Origin: Paragonimus skrjabini miyazakii
Lineage: Eukaryota > Platyhelminthes > Trematoda > Plagiorchiida > Troglotrematidae
NCBI GenBank assembly: GCA_014338405.1
Contig: JTDE01001036.1
Coordinates: forward strand, 3,666-67,665
DNA length: 64,000 nucleotides
Reading direction: 5' to 3'
Below the pieces are notes generated by a model. That model saw nothing but the letters and a program-made list of their open reading frames with translations, searched no databases and was not told the origin of the DNA. Numbering within the stretch: position 1 is the first letter of the stretch; every line of letters starts with the position of its first letter. Below, one piece after another: positions 9,700-21,464 of this stretch. Both the position numbers and the translations under genes were made by a program.

Positions 9700-11931
9700 T
9701 CAATACACATGTTTGCGCCGAATGTCACAAACCTAGTACTTTCGAGCTGGCTACAAGCTAATTCAACTAAAGTTTTACGTGGTGAACTTGCCTGTCATGC
9801 GCAGCCCCGATAAAGTGCTTTGGAAAATAGTGACTTCGAAATCCACCAACGTTTATCTAAAATGCTTGTCACTAGATCGCTTTCGGCAATATAGGGGGAA
9901 GCGTAACCTGCAGACTAAAGCCAAGCACAGATCCTGGCCAACAGCAATCTACAGTTGGACAATTCGGTTGTAGTTTCTGCTCCCGCAATATCCACTGATG
10001 TTCCTGTGCCTGTAGTGGAAAGCGGGGATGCCGCTTCTGTAAACTACATTCCAACGATCGACCCCCAGACGCAAGCACGCGTCCAGGGCACTGAGGCTGC
10101 TCGGAGTCCGTCTTTCTTGTTATCTCCCTTCAAAATCTATTGAGCAGCTGTGCAAAAAATTCTCCCTTCCAAGAAATCGGAACGGAAGGAGCCTGTTGAA
10201 TCACGAATCAAAAGGCATTTCTTTGACAAGCTCCATTAGCTATTTCTATAAGTGGTTTGACAATGCCATACACTACATACTTCGAAGTATCGACCCCAGC
10301 AGATGACAGGGTCAACTTTACTATCGGTGAAAACTTTCAAACATCCTCCAAAAATGGGAACTTTACAGGGACGAAAATGAGGCAATTTGCTATGACATGG
10401 ACACTGGTCAAGCATTCCGTAGGATAGCTGACATGCGCACAGGCGATGGGGTTGTGCTTGTAGCCACAAAAGGGGGCTGTCGGAACAACTCGGTGGAACA
10501 ACCGGAGTCCAGCACCATCCTTAGTCCTCTCCCCAATCTTGGGCCTTATCTCCAAAATTCTTCCTTGCGCTATATCAAGCTGCATTCGTTCGAAGGCGTA
10601 TGAGGGCTTTTTGGCTTGTATTAGGCAGAATCCCCCGACAGCCACGTTTATCGGGGCATTCCAATCATCCGATAAATCTAAAACACTGTAGCTTTGCCTA
10701 ATATTGCTTGGACAAGACCCAATCCTAGTGAGGGGATAGTTATTGTTTTTTCATCAACCGACACTTCCTATGACGACGCCTCCCCAGAGCTGTGTTAATG
10801 GTGTCTCGACTCCTCTATGGACGTTGATACGATGGAGAGTGGTGATACGGCATATTCTGGTCAGATTTCCTCTCCGTCGAACCTAGTCATCAGTAATGAG
10901 AGCCACCTGGTAGACAGAGTGATGATCGAGTCGCCACTTGAATACGGTGACCATTTCCTGCTCGTCTTTGATCCTTTCTGTTACTGGTTAAAGCAACCAG
11001 TAAAAGTCAACAGTTACATATTTTAACCAAGCTGATTTTAATGGCTTGAGAAGCCATCACGGATGAGTCCTTCTTAAATAAAACTCCATTGACCGGAAAA
11101 ACCATGTATTTCAAAGTGTGATTCCGATATGAACCCCGACTTCTGCGCAGAATACGTCATCTCCTTAATGGCCGCTCTCAGTTATTTTCTGATCGTAGGC
11201 TTACAAGAAAACCGGACGACGTATGTGCTTTTCACACTGTTTGAAATAGGTGTGGGTGAGAAATCCGCGAACAGATTAAGCTCTTACAAGAAGAGAACCT
11301 TCAAAAGGCTCGCGCGAACAAAACTTTTCATTTGGGCGTATGCGTTGAGTGAGAGAGAATAAGCCTTCAGTCTTTTTCATGCGACCGCCCGGCAGGGAGA
11401 TTTTTACGGATCTCTTGGCTGTAGCCAAGTTATTTGGGGAGTACTATTCAGCAGTTAACCTATTCTACAACTGCGTAGCTTTCAGCAACCACTTCTTGCC
11501 GCTGAATGTTCTGTCCTGGATGTTGAAAATATTTTATACAAGGTTAATTCATACAGTGCGATGAGTCATGCTAAGATCCATCTCAAGATGTTCAAAGAGG
11601 CAGCTGGTCGTTTGACAGAGCCCTTTTATAAGCTGCTTAACTGGACACTGTGGACCTGCATTCTTCCTAGTGTTTGGAAAGAAATCACGATTATGCCCAT
11701 CCTCAAAACAGGTGATTGGCCCTCCCGGGCCACTTCTCAGCGAATCAGCTTTACTAGCAATTGACGAAAGGTAAGGGGCCGCTTATTGAAGGGCGCCATA
11801 CTCGAGCACTTCTTATAGATTAATCTTTTCCTCTCCACCCATTATACCTACCTTCCGAATCGGTCCTGCACAACGAATAAGTTGATCCTCATTGACATTC
11901 TGCAGAAGACAATGACCTATTCTCAAATACT
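9700..11931 (+). mobile_element. CR1-like non-LTR retrotransposon, 5' half (ORF1 remnant, endonuclease, RT start), degenerate
   Basis: This is a plus-strand relic with many stops and shifts. 10435-11030 is an APE-type endonuclease remnant: RTGDGVVLVATKGGCRN, then SNLVISNESHLVDRVMI and ESPLEYGDHFLLVFD, the SDH-like end of the domain with GDH. 11345-11564 holds a linker reading AVAKLFGEYYSAV. 11561-11900 is the RT N-terminus: AGRLTEPFYKLLNWTLWTC, then LPSVWKEITIMPILKTGDW and LPNRSCTTNKLILIDILQK. This order and these motifs are those of CR1/Jockey-clade LINEs. ORF1 (about 9700-10200) is too eroded to identify. The RT is cut at 11931 by a younger insertion and resumes at 12356. Confidence 0.8.
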
Positions 11932-12367
11932 CATCATCATCATCACAACAGCCATGAGCCTGACCAAAAGGTACTGTGGCTCGGGCCGCCGCTCACCTCA
12001 ACAGTGACGTGGAATATCCTAGAAGAAAACGTTACTAAGAAGATTGAAAATTATTAAAACAAGACTAAGTGGAAGAACTNNNNNNNNNNNNNNNNNNNNN
12101 NNNNNNNNNNNNNNNNNNNNNNNNNNNNNNNNNNNNNNNNNNNNNNNNNNNNNNNNNNNNNNNNNNNNNNNNNNNNNNNGCGTCATAGAACGCATCCTTG
12201 GTAGCATCCGAACAGCTGTCCGTCGGGGCGTACGCCGATATAATGAATACACAACGTCTTTCTGATTTGCGTCGACAGACTTTAACCGATGTATTGAGTC
12301 TGACAGCGCACAAGCGACTATTCACTGGGATCCAATCGAGCAAGCATTGCTCCGCTTCTCAAATACT
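11920..12367 (-). mobile_element. RTE-like LINE inserted in the CR1-like RT, with 12-base target duplication
   Basis: The sequence TTCTCAAATACT occurs at 11920-11931 and again, identical, at 12356-12367, immediately flanking the insert. This is a target-site duplication. On the minus strand the insert begins with an APE endonuclease remnant, CLLDWIPVNSRLCAVRL and VFIISAYAPTDSCSDATKD (12343-12180). After the gap come 148 bases of 3' end finishing in (ATG)n, the tail style of RTE-clade elements. The same 3' end is present at 21404-22000. The copy is 5' truncated. Whatever RT it carries is either deleted or hidden by the 100-N gap. It is younger than the CR1-like copy it split. Confidence 0.85.
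12080..12179. other. Assembly gap of 100 N
   Basis: Exactly 100 N, the conventional placeholder for a gap of unknown size. It falls inside the RTE-like insertion, between the endonuclease part and the 3' end, so up to a few kilobases of repeat may be missing. Confidence 0.95.
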
Positions 12368-13085
12368 ATATTCGTTGATTTCGCCAGCGATTTTGACCGT
12401 GTCCCCATCTGAAAGTTTATAGTATCCAAAGGGAGAGTCTTTGTTGGATTGTCTCTTTTCTGAATGATAGAAATTGTAGAGTAGTAGCGGGATCAGACTT
12501 TTCGTTTCAATCTCCGGTTTCTGCGGCGGCTCCTCAAGCGTCAGTGTTAGGTCATTTTTTGATTATTGTCTACATCAACATCCTTCCGGACAATATATAC
12601 AACAGTGGTTTTCTGTAGACTGATGATCTAAAAATCTAGAATGCCGTTGACCCCAGTGACGCGCTAGTCGGACAATTGAAACTTCCCACTGGATGACAAC
12701 AAAACTGTACATATGTCACTCGGTGGGGCCTCTGACAAAGACTTCGGGATTCGTAATGCTGGCATGAGAAATATCGCGTAAAAGATCCGATTTGAAGTTC
12801 TTGTTCTGTATCCATTTGAATCTCGACGACTCTGTGGTGATTTAATTCTCACGCACTTGTTTTTTAAGATAGGTCTAGCAGAGCAGCTCGTCATTATGGC
12901 GAACGATAATGGACGACGGGGACATGTCGAGAAGCTTTACCAGCTTTGTCCGCGGACATTCTTTGGACAGTTCTTTTCTAATAAGGTTATCAATCAGTGA
13001 AACAACCTTCCTTCTGAGGTCGTTAACTGCTCTTCTACAGATTGTTTCAAAGTGTTGCTAGATGCTTACTTACTTGAAACAGACT
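12356..13085 (+). mobile_element. CR1-like non-LTR retrotransposon, 3' half (RT catalytic region and C-terminus), degenerate
   Basis: The RT interrupted at 11931 resumes here. FVDFASDFDRVP corresponds to the F-D-S-AFD catalytic block, with the usual AFD read as DFD. RVVVGSDFSFQSPVSAAA PQASVLG covers the PQGSVLGP block. YINILPDN and TDDLKI cover the Y-DDL catalytic block, where YADD has become TDD. The C-terminal region reads ESRRLCGDLILTHLFFKI, RGHVEKLYQLCPRTFF and NNLPSEVVNCSSTDCFKVLL, as in the CR1 tail. Stops and shifts are frequent. The element ends near 13085 with no recognisable 3' UTR. Together with 9700-11931 it is one copy. Confidence 0.85.
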
Positions 13086-13432
13086 AGTAATGATAACATG
13101 TTCTCGGCATCTAATGTAATTTTCAAAAGCGATGCAACACCCTGTTTGCAATTATTGCTCATCAGGTCAACAAACGCTTGCTTGAACAGAACAAGATCGA
13201 CAGAATAGATTGAGTTATTGTTGAGCCCTATGCCTTGAAACCTTGCATTAACCGCTGAATTTCTGATTTGTGCTGCTGGCTTCCATTTCGTGTAAGCATT
13301 TAGTACGAAACTGTTAGGTGATGTTGCAACTAACAATAGTTCGACTAAATCAGAAACGATCGAGACGTTCTGGGCAAATGGCTTTGGCAATTTATTGTTA
13401 CAAGCGCGGTACTGTCCCTGCTTCAGAGTTGC
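13074..13432 (-). CDS. Probable internal exon, unknown protein
   Basis: The minus strand is open for about 120 codons, from an acceptor (TGTAACAG, exon start 13432) to a perfect donor (TTTCAA|GTAAGT, exon end 13074). The conceptual product starts QATLKQGQYRACNNKLPKP and includes VSIVSDLVELLLVATSPNSF, AYTKWKPAAQIRNSAVNARF and LVLFKQAFVDLMSNNCKQG. It looks like a helical soluble protein. The opposite strand has several stops, so the minus reading is preferred. No family was recognised. The donor lies inside the terminal bases of the plus-strand CR1-like element, so the LINE abuts or overlaps the exon edge. A later start at an AG near 13383 is possible. Confidence 0.45.
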
Positions 13433-13664
13433 CTGTTACATACCGATTAATACATTAAAAACGGCCATATGTATCGTAATGCATTCAGCAGCCTTTGTTA
13501 TAGAAATGACCCAACGAAAAACTTGTGTCATATTTTACTTGAGGTTTTCATAAGTCGTTTTATATGTCGTTAACAGCTAATTGTTCTGTATTCTGCATTA
13601 ATTTGTTAAGCTTCCTGATAGAAAAGTGCACATAGTGTTCAGGTTAGCATCAAGCTCTGGCAAA

Positions 13665-13935
13665 CTGACTCGCATCTTAGTTTTGCCGTATTACTGTCTT
13701 GTGAACTCAAATGTCGTCACGTTGGCTGATTATGGTTAGAAGAGATAATTAATGAATTAGGTTGACCAAATACTATCGCAAGCTTTGCTCAATTAATATA
13801 GATGTCAACTCGATTAGTGTTTTTGATGAACAAGGATGGCAATCGAGATTTTACGGAGAAAGTTGAGTTTCAATGTCCATTCATTTGAAGGAAATGTTTA
13901 CAATCAAACGTTATTTCCATTGCGTTTACTTCCAT
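13665..13935. repeat. Dispersed repeat, second copy of 7941-8209
   Basis: About 270 bases match 7941-8209 in the same orientation with scattered substitutions. Shared blocks include GTCGTCACGTTG, TTTGAAGGAAAT and TTTCCATTGCGT. The two copies bracket the CR1-like LINE region at 5.7 kb spacing but show no LTR ends and no coding content. The family is unknown. Confidence 0.75.
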
Positions 13936-15905
13936 GCAAGTGGTTACTTACGAATTGCATATATTTGGAAGACGTGCCTTGTTTCCAATCCAAGTAATAC
14001 TACTGCATGATTTCGTAGGATTTAGGAGGTTGTAACCAAAATGGGAAAATTAACATATGTGACTAGCGTTCACAACCTATTGCTAGCTTAGTTCAGTATG
14101 CTGGAAAAGTAGTGATATCTTGTCTCCAGGTTTGTCATAAGTCTGCTTTTTGCGTAAATATTAAACACGTTAACTTACTGATCAAATTATCTACCAAATC
14201 ATAGCGTATTTTTCTGAAAGTATTTCAGATTTTACTGATAAAATCATTTTCAACTCAGTTGAGAAGCACGTAGGATGAATGAAAACAGATAGAGTTCCAC
14301 AACACAAAGCAGGCGGGATTATTCAAGTATGTAAATTTTGACTGCTTTACTACAGTTAATCAAATGCGGTTGGTTTGAACAATTAATGACTTAGATGGAC
14401 AGCCGCAACTTTAGCACGATACTATCTGATCACAGTTCAAAGAACTGATGCCTTCCATCCATTACATCATGACCAAATTCAAGGTGGATCATTGCTCTGC
14501 ATTTTTATCAAACCATATGGGTTGTCATAGAAATATATTTTAAGCTTTTGTGAGGACGAATGCTTTTTCTCATGTTAGTGATCACAAACTAATCATAAGT
14601 TAAAAAATATTTGAAACTCTGGCTGCTAATGTGTATTTTAAGGTTGGAAATAATCCTTCCGAATGATGTGTTTGTCAAGTAGTTTACGCGTTTTTCAGTA
14701 CCTTCATTGTTGTGACCTTTCAAATTACTAATTGAATGGATAACACATCATTCCATCATTGCATTGTAATCAGTAATGTGACCAATATGTTTTTGTCACT
14801 GGTAGCAGTGAGAAGAAATTAGGCGAACGCCAACCACGATTGTAGAGCGTTTAGAGTGACGTCATCAACAATGATGCGCACAGTAAAGACTTAGGGGCAA
14901 CAGCTGTGTCAATCATACAATTTCAAAAGTTCCCATATGAAGTAAGATTAAAAACAGTATTCCTTGTGAGATTTAGAAGACTGAGTGAACAGGACATTCT
15001 ACAGTTCAACACTGACTTAGCGCCTCATCTTGTTGCTTCGGTCGAGAGAAGTGCGTGTTTATGTCAGATGTCTTAAGAAGCAGGCGAAAGTATAAGCTAG
15101 TCCCTTCTGAACACTAAGTAACCTAGAATGGTTTCTTCATACTTACTGTGTTTATTTATGTTTGCAATCAATATTCCTGGGCATTGAATGACCGTGATTT
15201 TCAACAGTAAATGTCTAACTATACACGTGTGCATTTTGTTTCCTAGAATTCCGGATGGCTAGAATTTCTGTGAATTAAGCAGTTAGTGTAATTTGTATAT
15301 ATGTAATAACCACATTAAGCGTAACAATAACTGATCCGTAGTGTGGATTACTGGCATGTCCCAAAGTTAATAATTTTTAAGGTGAAATCACTATAAACCC
15401 AACAGGTATGGATGTAAACAACTTTAGACTACCTGGAACAAATTAACACAATATTTCTACGGGACACCTCACCTTGCGCATATAGTTCTGTTAGAAACAG
15501 TGACATCATGAAAAACACCTTTAACAAAATTGATTTTCTCATCCTTCAAGATAAACTAAATTCACAGTCATCACGAATGTACACATTGTATACTCTTATG
15601 TGGTCGTCGTATATTAAGATCACAATGAACCATTGAAAATCTTCAAAATCATCGATTAATTCAGCCGCAATCGAAACAGTACTCAAAATCTTGCATTTCA
15701 ATAATAACAACTGAATGACTGAGATAATGGACAGATATAAAATACACATTTGTTGTGAAACGGAAAACATGGTATAAGGTGAGTTAGTAACGCGCTGTGG
15801 TTTGCACTCACAATTATCATTGGACCATATGAATGAGGTCAATCTAATGTTTACTTTACAAACCGGTTTGATGAATGCCACAATGATATATGAGGGTAAA
15901 CTCAC
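13936..15905. other. No recognised gene
   Basis: No long open frame apart from the tail of the frame discussed at 15906-16047. No repeat was recognised. Confidence 0.5.
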
Positions 15906-16047
15906 AAAATTCATATCGTTTAGGGTTGACTTAAAATTATTCATTTGGTCATCTTTTATTCTTTGGATATTAAAACTGACTTCAACAGGCGCTAGCTTGG
16001 GACGTTTAGGCTTGACGTCGTCTTGGTAGGGACGATAAAATTGAACG
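15906..16047 (-). CDS. Probable internal exon, unknown protein
   Basis: It is part of the longest reading frame in the window (174 codons, minus, 15546-16070). The coding-like part reads VQFYRPYQDDVKPKRPKLA then PVEVSFNIQRIKDDQMNNF. It lies between an acceptor (TTACTTGTAG, exon start 16047) and a strong donor (AATTTT|GTGAGT, exon end 15906). A second GTGAGT lies further downstream near 15806. The rest of the frame is hydrophobic and AT-rich and is more likely intron. An ATG at 16070 would allow a first exon starting MDQFITCS. The function is unknown. It may belong with the exons at 13.1, 18.7 and 19.4 kb, but joining them is inference. Confidence 0.4.
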
Positions 16048-18692
16048 CTACAAGTAATGAACTGATCCATACTACTTAATTTCAGATGAGGTTGGATCCA
16101 TTACAAATCCATCCAAAAATCAAGATGTAATAGAATTATCTATGAAAATTGTGATCATTGTAGACGATGGCATATTGCAACGATCCTAAGTTTGACTTCA
16201 AACATTCATTGGATACAAGATATATCAAGTTATTATTGTGTGAAAATCAAACAAGTTTTTAAAGTACACCTAATGTCGACTATTTAAAACGGACTCTATC
16301 TTTAGTTACAGCTAAGTAGGGGTACTTCAAAGCTCGTTTGAAACCAAAAACGTGAGTTCAACGAGACAAGTTTTTTTTTGAAAGCTTGTAGCTTGAATTA
16401 TTTACTTTTCTGAGTAGCCGTAAGCGCTATTCTCAACAGACGAAATCGGGTAAACGTTTGTGTTTGGACTGCAAACAAGTGATTGTGAAGAGGTCGAGGA
16501 AAAATGTTTACGAGGAGTTTACCTCATTAACCGGTACCAGAATGGTGGGTAACGGGTTCACAGTAAATGAATTACACTAATAACAAGGCATGGTGGCGTG
16601 AATGTATGATATGTAGGTAAGTTTTGTGAGATTATACCGCTATTTATGCTAACAGGCTTGTTGTTGATGAAGCACAACTAAGTGAAAAGATTCTAACAAA
16701 ATAAAAATGAAAACTACCAAGGAGTATCTGAAACAAAGCAATACTCACTTACAAACAGTGATATTAATAACCTATCACAAAACTACACGCTTCATTTCAC
16801 ATTTTCATTCATTTTCACATTCAACACTACTTGTTTACTAATATACAAAAATATGTTTTGTACTAATGTTTCCCATCTTCGTTATCCAGTCGATGACTGA
16901 AAGATTTACTGCCTAACAGTTAATGAACTCTTCAGTTGCTGTCCAAATATTGACACTCATTATACTCGTATCGTTTATACTCGGTCCGATTATAAATGCA
17001 ATACTACTGCGAAATCGCCATTGTCATCCACTGATCACCAAGTTCAGCTAAATTCGATGTGGTTATTTGGAGACCCGATCAAGCATCATAACCGCTTCTT
17101 GAAGTCTATATATATATATCAAGAATAACGTACATTGGTAACACAATCTAAAGTTGAACTCCGTCGAATCTGATTTCGAAGCGCTTTTGCTTAATCAAAT
17201 AACTGATTACCCCAGTATAAGAAGCCTCGATGAACAGATTCAAAATGATGTTCGCTTAATACAGTATAATTTCTAGTTTACTGATTAGGTTCTCACTACA
17301 GCATGTAGTTAACTTGCACCGAAGTCTTTTTCTACTGATGAGCGGCTGTTGATTTCGGTTGGACAGAGTTTCACATTTTGTTGAAAGTAGCAGTATACAG
17401 GCACCGACTATCTAAACTAAAGACTTTTTTAAAGCTTGACATTTATTCAAAGTACAGGCTTGTTTGGCCTATACGGTGGTTTACTTGCACGCCTCAAGTA
17501 AAATTAACTGTTGAGAAATAAGCTCAGACAACTTTCATTTTATATGTGAAAGACTCTGCAAAAGAAATGACAGAAATATTAGGAAGTACCTACTGATTAA
17601 CCTTTCCCGTAAAGAGCATTTCGTAAGTTTACCTTTTTGTCCTACGGGTACACTACGTCAGTACAAGTTCACACAATCCTCAGTGTTCGCCGGTTGTAAT
17701 TATTGATAATGATTTCGTTTCGTTATTTTGCGAAACAGTTCAAAGCGAATTGTGTACTTCACAAAAATCGGCAACGACTGCGTATTTTATCCGATGACCA
17801 CAAATTAATCAGTGTGGTTATTTCACAAAAATAAAAAGCCGCTTCCGTTTCAGACGCGTATGTGGCGCCAGTCGTAATAATGTGCGTTCGATCATGCATC
17901 ACGACTCGTCAACTTGCACATTGGTAGCAGAATACTGGCATCACACAGCTTGCTAGCTAACGTCAAAACCGGATGTTGGATGTGACCTCGGCTCACACTG
18001 TGTATAATTTTCGTGTGTAGTAAAAACCAGCTGTTCTGCAAATTGTCGGCTGAATCTCAGATAGTATCATTCATTTGGTAACTGCTGCTTCGGTTGATGA
18101 ATAAATGATCCAATAGAGGATTAAAAATTACAAAGTTTGCTTTTGCAGTCAAACAAATTGTTCAACTTGACAGAATTCTTCTACTTTTGCGATAGCTTAA
18201 ACATTGACAACCTGAAGATCTGTTCAAAGAGATAATTGCTTGGAAAGATAATGAAAGAGTGTTGGGTTTTGCACAAACTTCGTTTCAATCAAAACCATTG
18301 GCAGTCTTACCTTATAAAGACCAGGCGACTGCACATGTGAAGAAATTCATTAGCTGGATTTTTATTTTCGAATGTTTTTTTTTTAAATTTTTGGAATAAA
18401 TGTCTACAGCTTAGACACACTGGTTTGTTGAACAATTTAAGTTTTGGTGAAACGTTTCCAAATGGTTTATTAAGGTCATTGTGTGTACCTGCTGAGGTCG
18501 GCTATAAATAGCTATCTTTAGATACAAATTCAATAAGACATGAGTTTCTGAGACTTAAACGCAGCCGACGAAGTCTCCAATTTGAATATGTAATGATATA
18601 GTGTTTCACAAAACAGTAACATGTAATGTGTAGATTAGTTGCCGGGTTGCAGTTGTAAGTTATGGTTAAAAATCCTATATTGTCTAACATAC
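16048..18692. other. No recognised gene
   Basis: Presumed intergenic or intron sequence. No open frame of 60 codons and no recognisable repeat, except a short (TA)n run near 17108-17119. Confidence 0.45.
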
Positions 18693-18815
18693 CTGAAAAG
18701 CGAAACGTTGAAAGTTTTCACGGATTCGCCGAAGACCAAGGTTATGCGGATACTTAATGTGGAAGATGTACGGATAACATGAGAGTGAATCGGCAAACGG
18801 GGTTCGCGGAATAAA
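18693..18815 (-). CDS. Possible exon, unknown protein
   Basis: The minus strand reads LFREPRLPIHSHVIRTSS then TLSIRITLVFGESVKTFNVS. It ends at an ideal donor, TTTTCAG|GTATGT (exon end 18693). The acceptor side is weak (TTGTCTAG near 18816). An alternative is a first exon from an ATG upstream reading MNRVLRLCSRLNK that ends at a GTAAGT donor near 18828; that would make this stretch intron. No family was recognised. Confidence 0.3.
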
Positions 18816-19243
18816 CTAGACAACTTACTTTATTAAGCCGAGAGCACAGTCTCAGTACTCTATTCATGTTCACTGGTGTCTTCGTTGATTTTTGGCAGTG
18901 TGAGTTATAGTGCTCTTAAGACATATGATGTATTATGATTTCGTTGCTCATGTGCAATATGATTACATCTCCAGCATTACGTGAACAGTCGAAGTGCGCT
19001 CCGTCCGTTGATATCTCTTACATTCATGAAATGTCGAGAGTGCACTAAGTTTCAAAACAGACATGATCAGTATGAGAATGATAAAAGATATTTCAAATAG
19101 AAAAAGTAAGTATAACAGACTAAAAAATGGACGCTGTTAGATAGTGTAGTGTTGAACACTTAGTAAGCACTGAAATCCTCTGAATCATCCAGTCTTGTAG
19201 ACAGACCTTTCTTACCAGGATAAGTATTACTGTTATAGCTTAC

Positions 19244-19527
19244 AAAGTGGCTCGGAATTAGACGACAAATCAACGGCGCTTTCACTGATCGGTTCTGCGG
19301 CATTAAATCACCTAATTGCAATATCTGAAACGTACAATTCAAGCGATAACAATTATTTTACAGGACTGTTCTAAAAGCATTAGGTTTTGTATGATGGAAT
19401 AAAACAACTTCTCAACTTTCTTCGGCTTCAGTATGCAACGTCCATTCTTAACGGATAAAAAAGTTAAATATGAAACTTCTTCGGGTTTTCCATTAAAACC
19501 CAACGAAGTGGCGACATCTTCAGTCAT
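19244..19527 (-). CDS. Possible two exons of one gene, unknown protein
   Basis: First exon: after TACTGTAG, or from the ATG at 19527, the frame reads MTEDVATSLGFNGKPEEVSY then VKNGRCILKPKKVEKLFYS. Possible donors are GTTAAG (exon end 19453, phase 0) or GTAAAA (exon end 19362, phase 1). Second exon: after TACGTTTCAG (start 19324) it reads ILQLGDLMPQNRSVKAPLI then CRLIPSHF, ending at GTAAGC (exon end 19244), 81 bases. The GTTAAG donor joins in phase 0. The GTAAAA donor needs a later AG near 19313. Either way the intron is very short. No family was recognised. Confidence 0.4.
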
Positions 19528-20892
19528 CTACAGTACATAAACTTTGATGATGATAAGCAGAAATCCTCGGACAAACCTTACAAAACGTACGTTCACTCCG
19601 TTATACCAAAAAGCCATGATAAGCATCAAAAACGTGTTGTTTCACTTTTCTTGGCTTGAGGTGAACGTCGAAATTACGGTAGTAGTTCAGAGTGATCAAC
19701 TTGTAAGATTCGTGTTTTGGGGGAAGATAGCTGAGATGGTTTCATGGTTTTACTGCACAGTGGTATTGATATGTAACGCTTACATAACCGTTGAATGAAA
19801 ATTGCTCAACAACACTCGAATACACAAGGACTACCAGTGTGAGGCATTTAGATCTCTCTGAAGATCTTCTGCATTTACGGAAAGGTGTAGGGCATGCCTG
19901 TGTGTTTCAACAGTTGATATAAAAGTTAATGAAACATTCGATGTGATATTCGCAGCAGCAAACATGGCCCTGAAACTTCCGTTATTTTAAAACCAATTAA
20001 AGGGCGTCCACTCCGCTAACAGTTTCAAGTGAAAATAGTGGACTATTAGTGGTTTTACTCGTGTGTATATCATTTACCCGCAAAGAAAATTAAAGAGATT
20101 AACAGGAATGGGTTAACATATATCTCCAAAGTATCGTACTATTTAAACAAAAGAGGCAAACATTTTCAGAAGGATGTGTGTCTTTTAAATACCTCAACCA
20201 AATAACTATCACGAGGAACAGCAACTGTCCTGCCATCCCAATAGATCAACCAGTGAAAGTTGGTGTTGTGCTTAGATCGACAAAATTAGTCAGCTCCTAA
20301 AAGATACAACTCACTGCAAACGGCAATTGAGACCCTTTCATTTTACTATTTGGGTAGCATTTTTTTGTAACCGTTAACCAGTTATTGGTGATTACTACAG
20401 GGTGCTTTTGGGACGTTCTCTACTGGCTTCATAGTGAACAGCCGACAGGAATAATCGACTCCTTTTGGACAAACTGTTTGTTCCCGTCGACAGTGTAGGC
20501 GGTGATGTAGCTGATGAACTACATAACATATTGGATGATTTGTTTATGTGTTGGTACCATTAACATCTCTGTTCCATTTAACTCATGTCACGCAAGGTAA
20601 CGTTATTGTTAACAAACAATCAACCACATCCACCTTCCAAAAATAACGAGTTTTCCCGCGACTTAGGGAGTATACAAAAGCTTCAAGAAATTGAAACGAA
20701 CATTCATAGTTTATCGTCCGCTTAGTTGGGTTAGACGCTAACTTACCACCGAGACAAGTAAGTAATCTGCAGTCCCAGGTTCAGTTTGAAAAACGACGTG
20801 GACAAGTAAGATAACTTAAGTCCGCCTCATCAGACAGCGTAGATTGTTATCGCACAGAGTTAGCTGATATCTCGCTTGAAGTTTGTAGCCCT
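19528..20892. other. No recognised gene
   Basis: One plus-strand frame at 19544-19798 (84 codons) has no convincing splice sites. Otherwise nothing was recognised. Confidence 0.45.
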
Positions 20893-21144
20893 CAATAAAC
20901 CAACATTGTTGTTTGTCCACTGGACACTGCAGAGCCACGGAGAAGTTCAAAGAAATGGCTGATCCAGTCTTCTAGCGGCCAGGCAATGATCCAGTTGTTG
21001 CCACATATAAGATAGAGGATTACATCACTGAGATGAATGCGATAATTTCTGACGTACTTAGATTCCAACTGGATACCTGTCCGGACAACAACTTCCCGAC
21101 TGAAAAGAAATATCAGCAAAGCTGCAAATATTGATGCTGCAGAG
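20893..21144 (+). pseudogene. Coding-like plus-strand segment with two stops, ending at a consensus donor
   Basis: One plus-strand frame reads HCCLSTGHCRATEKFKEMAD, a TAG, then RPGNDPVVATYKIEDYITE and MNAIISDVLRFQLDTCPDNN before a TGA. It ends near AGAG|GTACGT, a perfect donor after 21144. A second frame near the end (PVRTTTSRLKRNISKAANID, AAE) runs open into the same donor from a possible acceptor at about 21070. Either the first is a decayed exon or the second is a real short exon. The minus strand is also open for 75 codons (20892-21119), so the strand is not settled. The function is unknown. Confidence 0.3.
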
Positions 21145-21464
21145 GTACGTTTTTCAAATTCACTATAAAAAACAAACCAGCAGGTGTGCAGACACCGAGA
21201 TTGAGAGGTTTACTAAAATCATGCAGGACAAGTATCTCATTACGACCGATAATAGCCATAGACAATTCGACATACTACAAACTAACGAACAGGTTAGTGA
21301 ACATTCTCAAGACAATTCGAGAGTTGTTATCCCTAAACTATGTTCATAGTTCACTCGAGTTATCAATAATTTTGGAGAACAATTCGATGAGTTCACAGAT
21401 ATGTTCATCATCATCATGCCAGCCAAGAGCATGACCATAAGGCATTGTGGTACGAGCCACCGAT

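Noticed and set aside
10236..10645. Overlapping minus-strand frames of 77 and 102 codons
   Set aside because: They are antisense to the CR1-like endonuclease region, whose plus-strand motifs are in the expected order.
15802..16029. Plus-strand open frame of 75 codons
   Set aside because: It is antisense to the minus-strand exon, which has better composition and splice sites.
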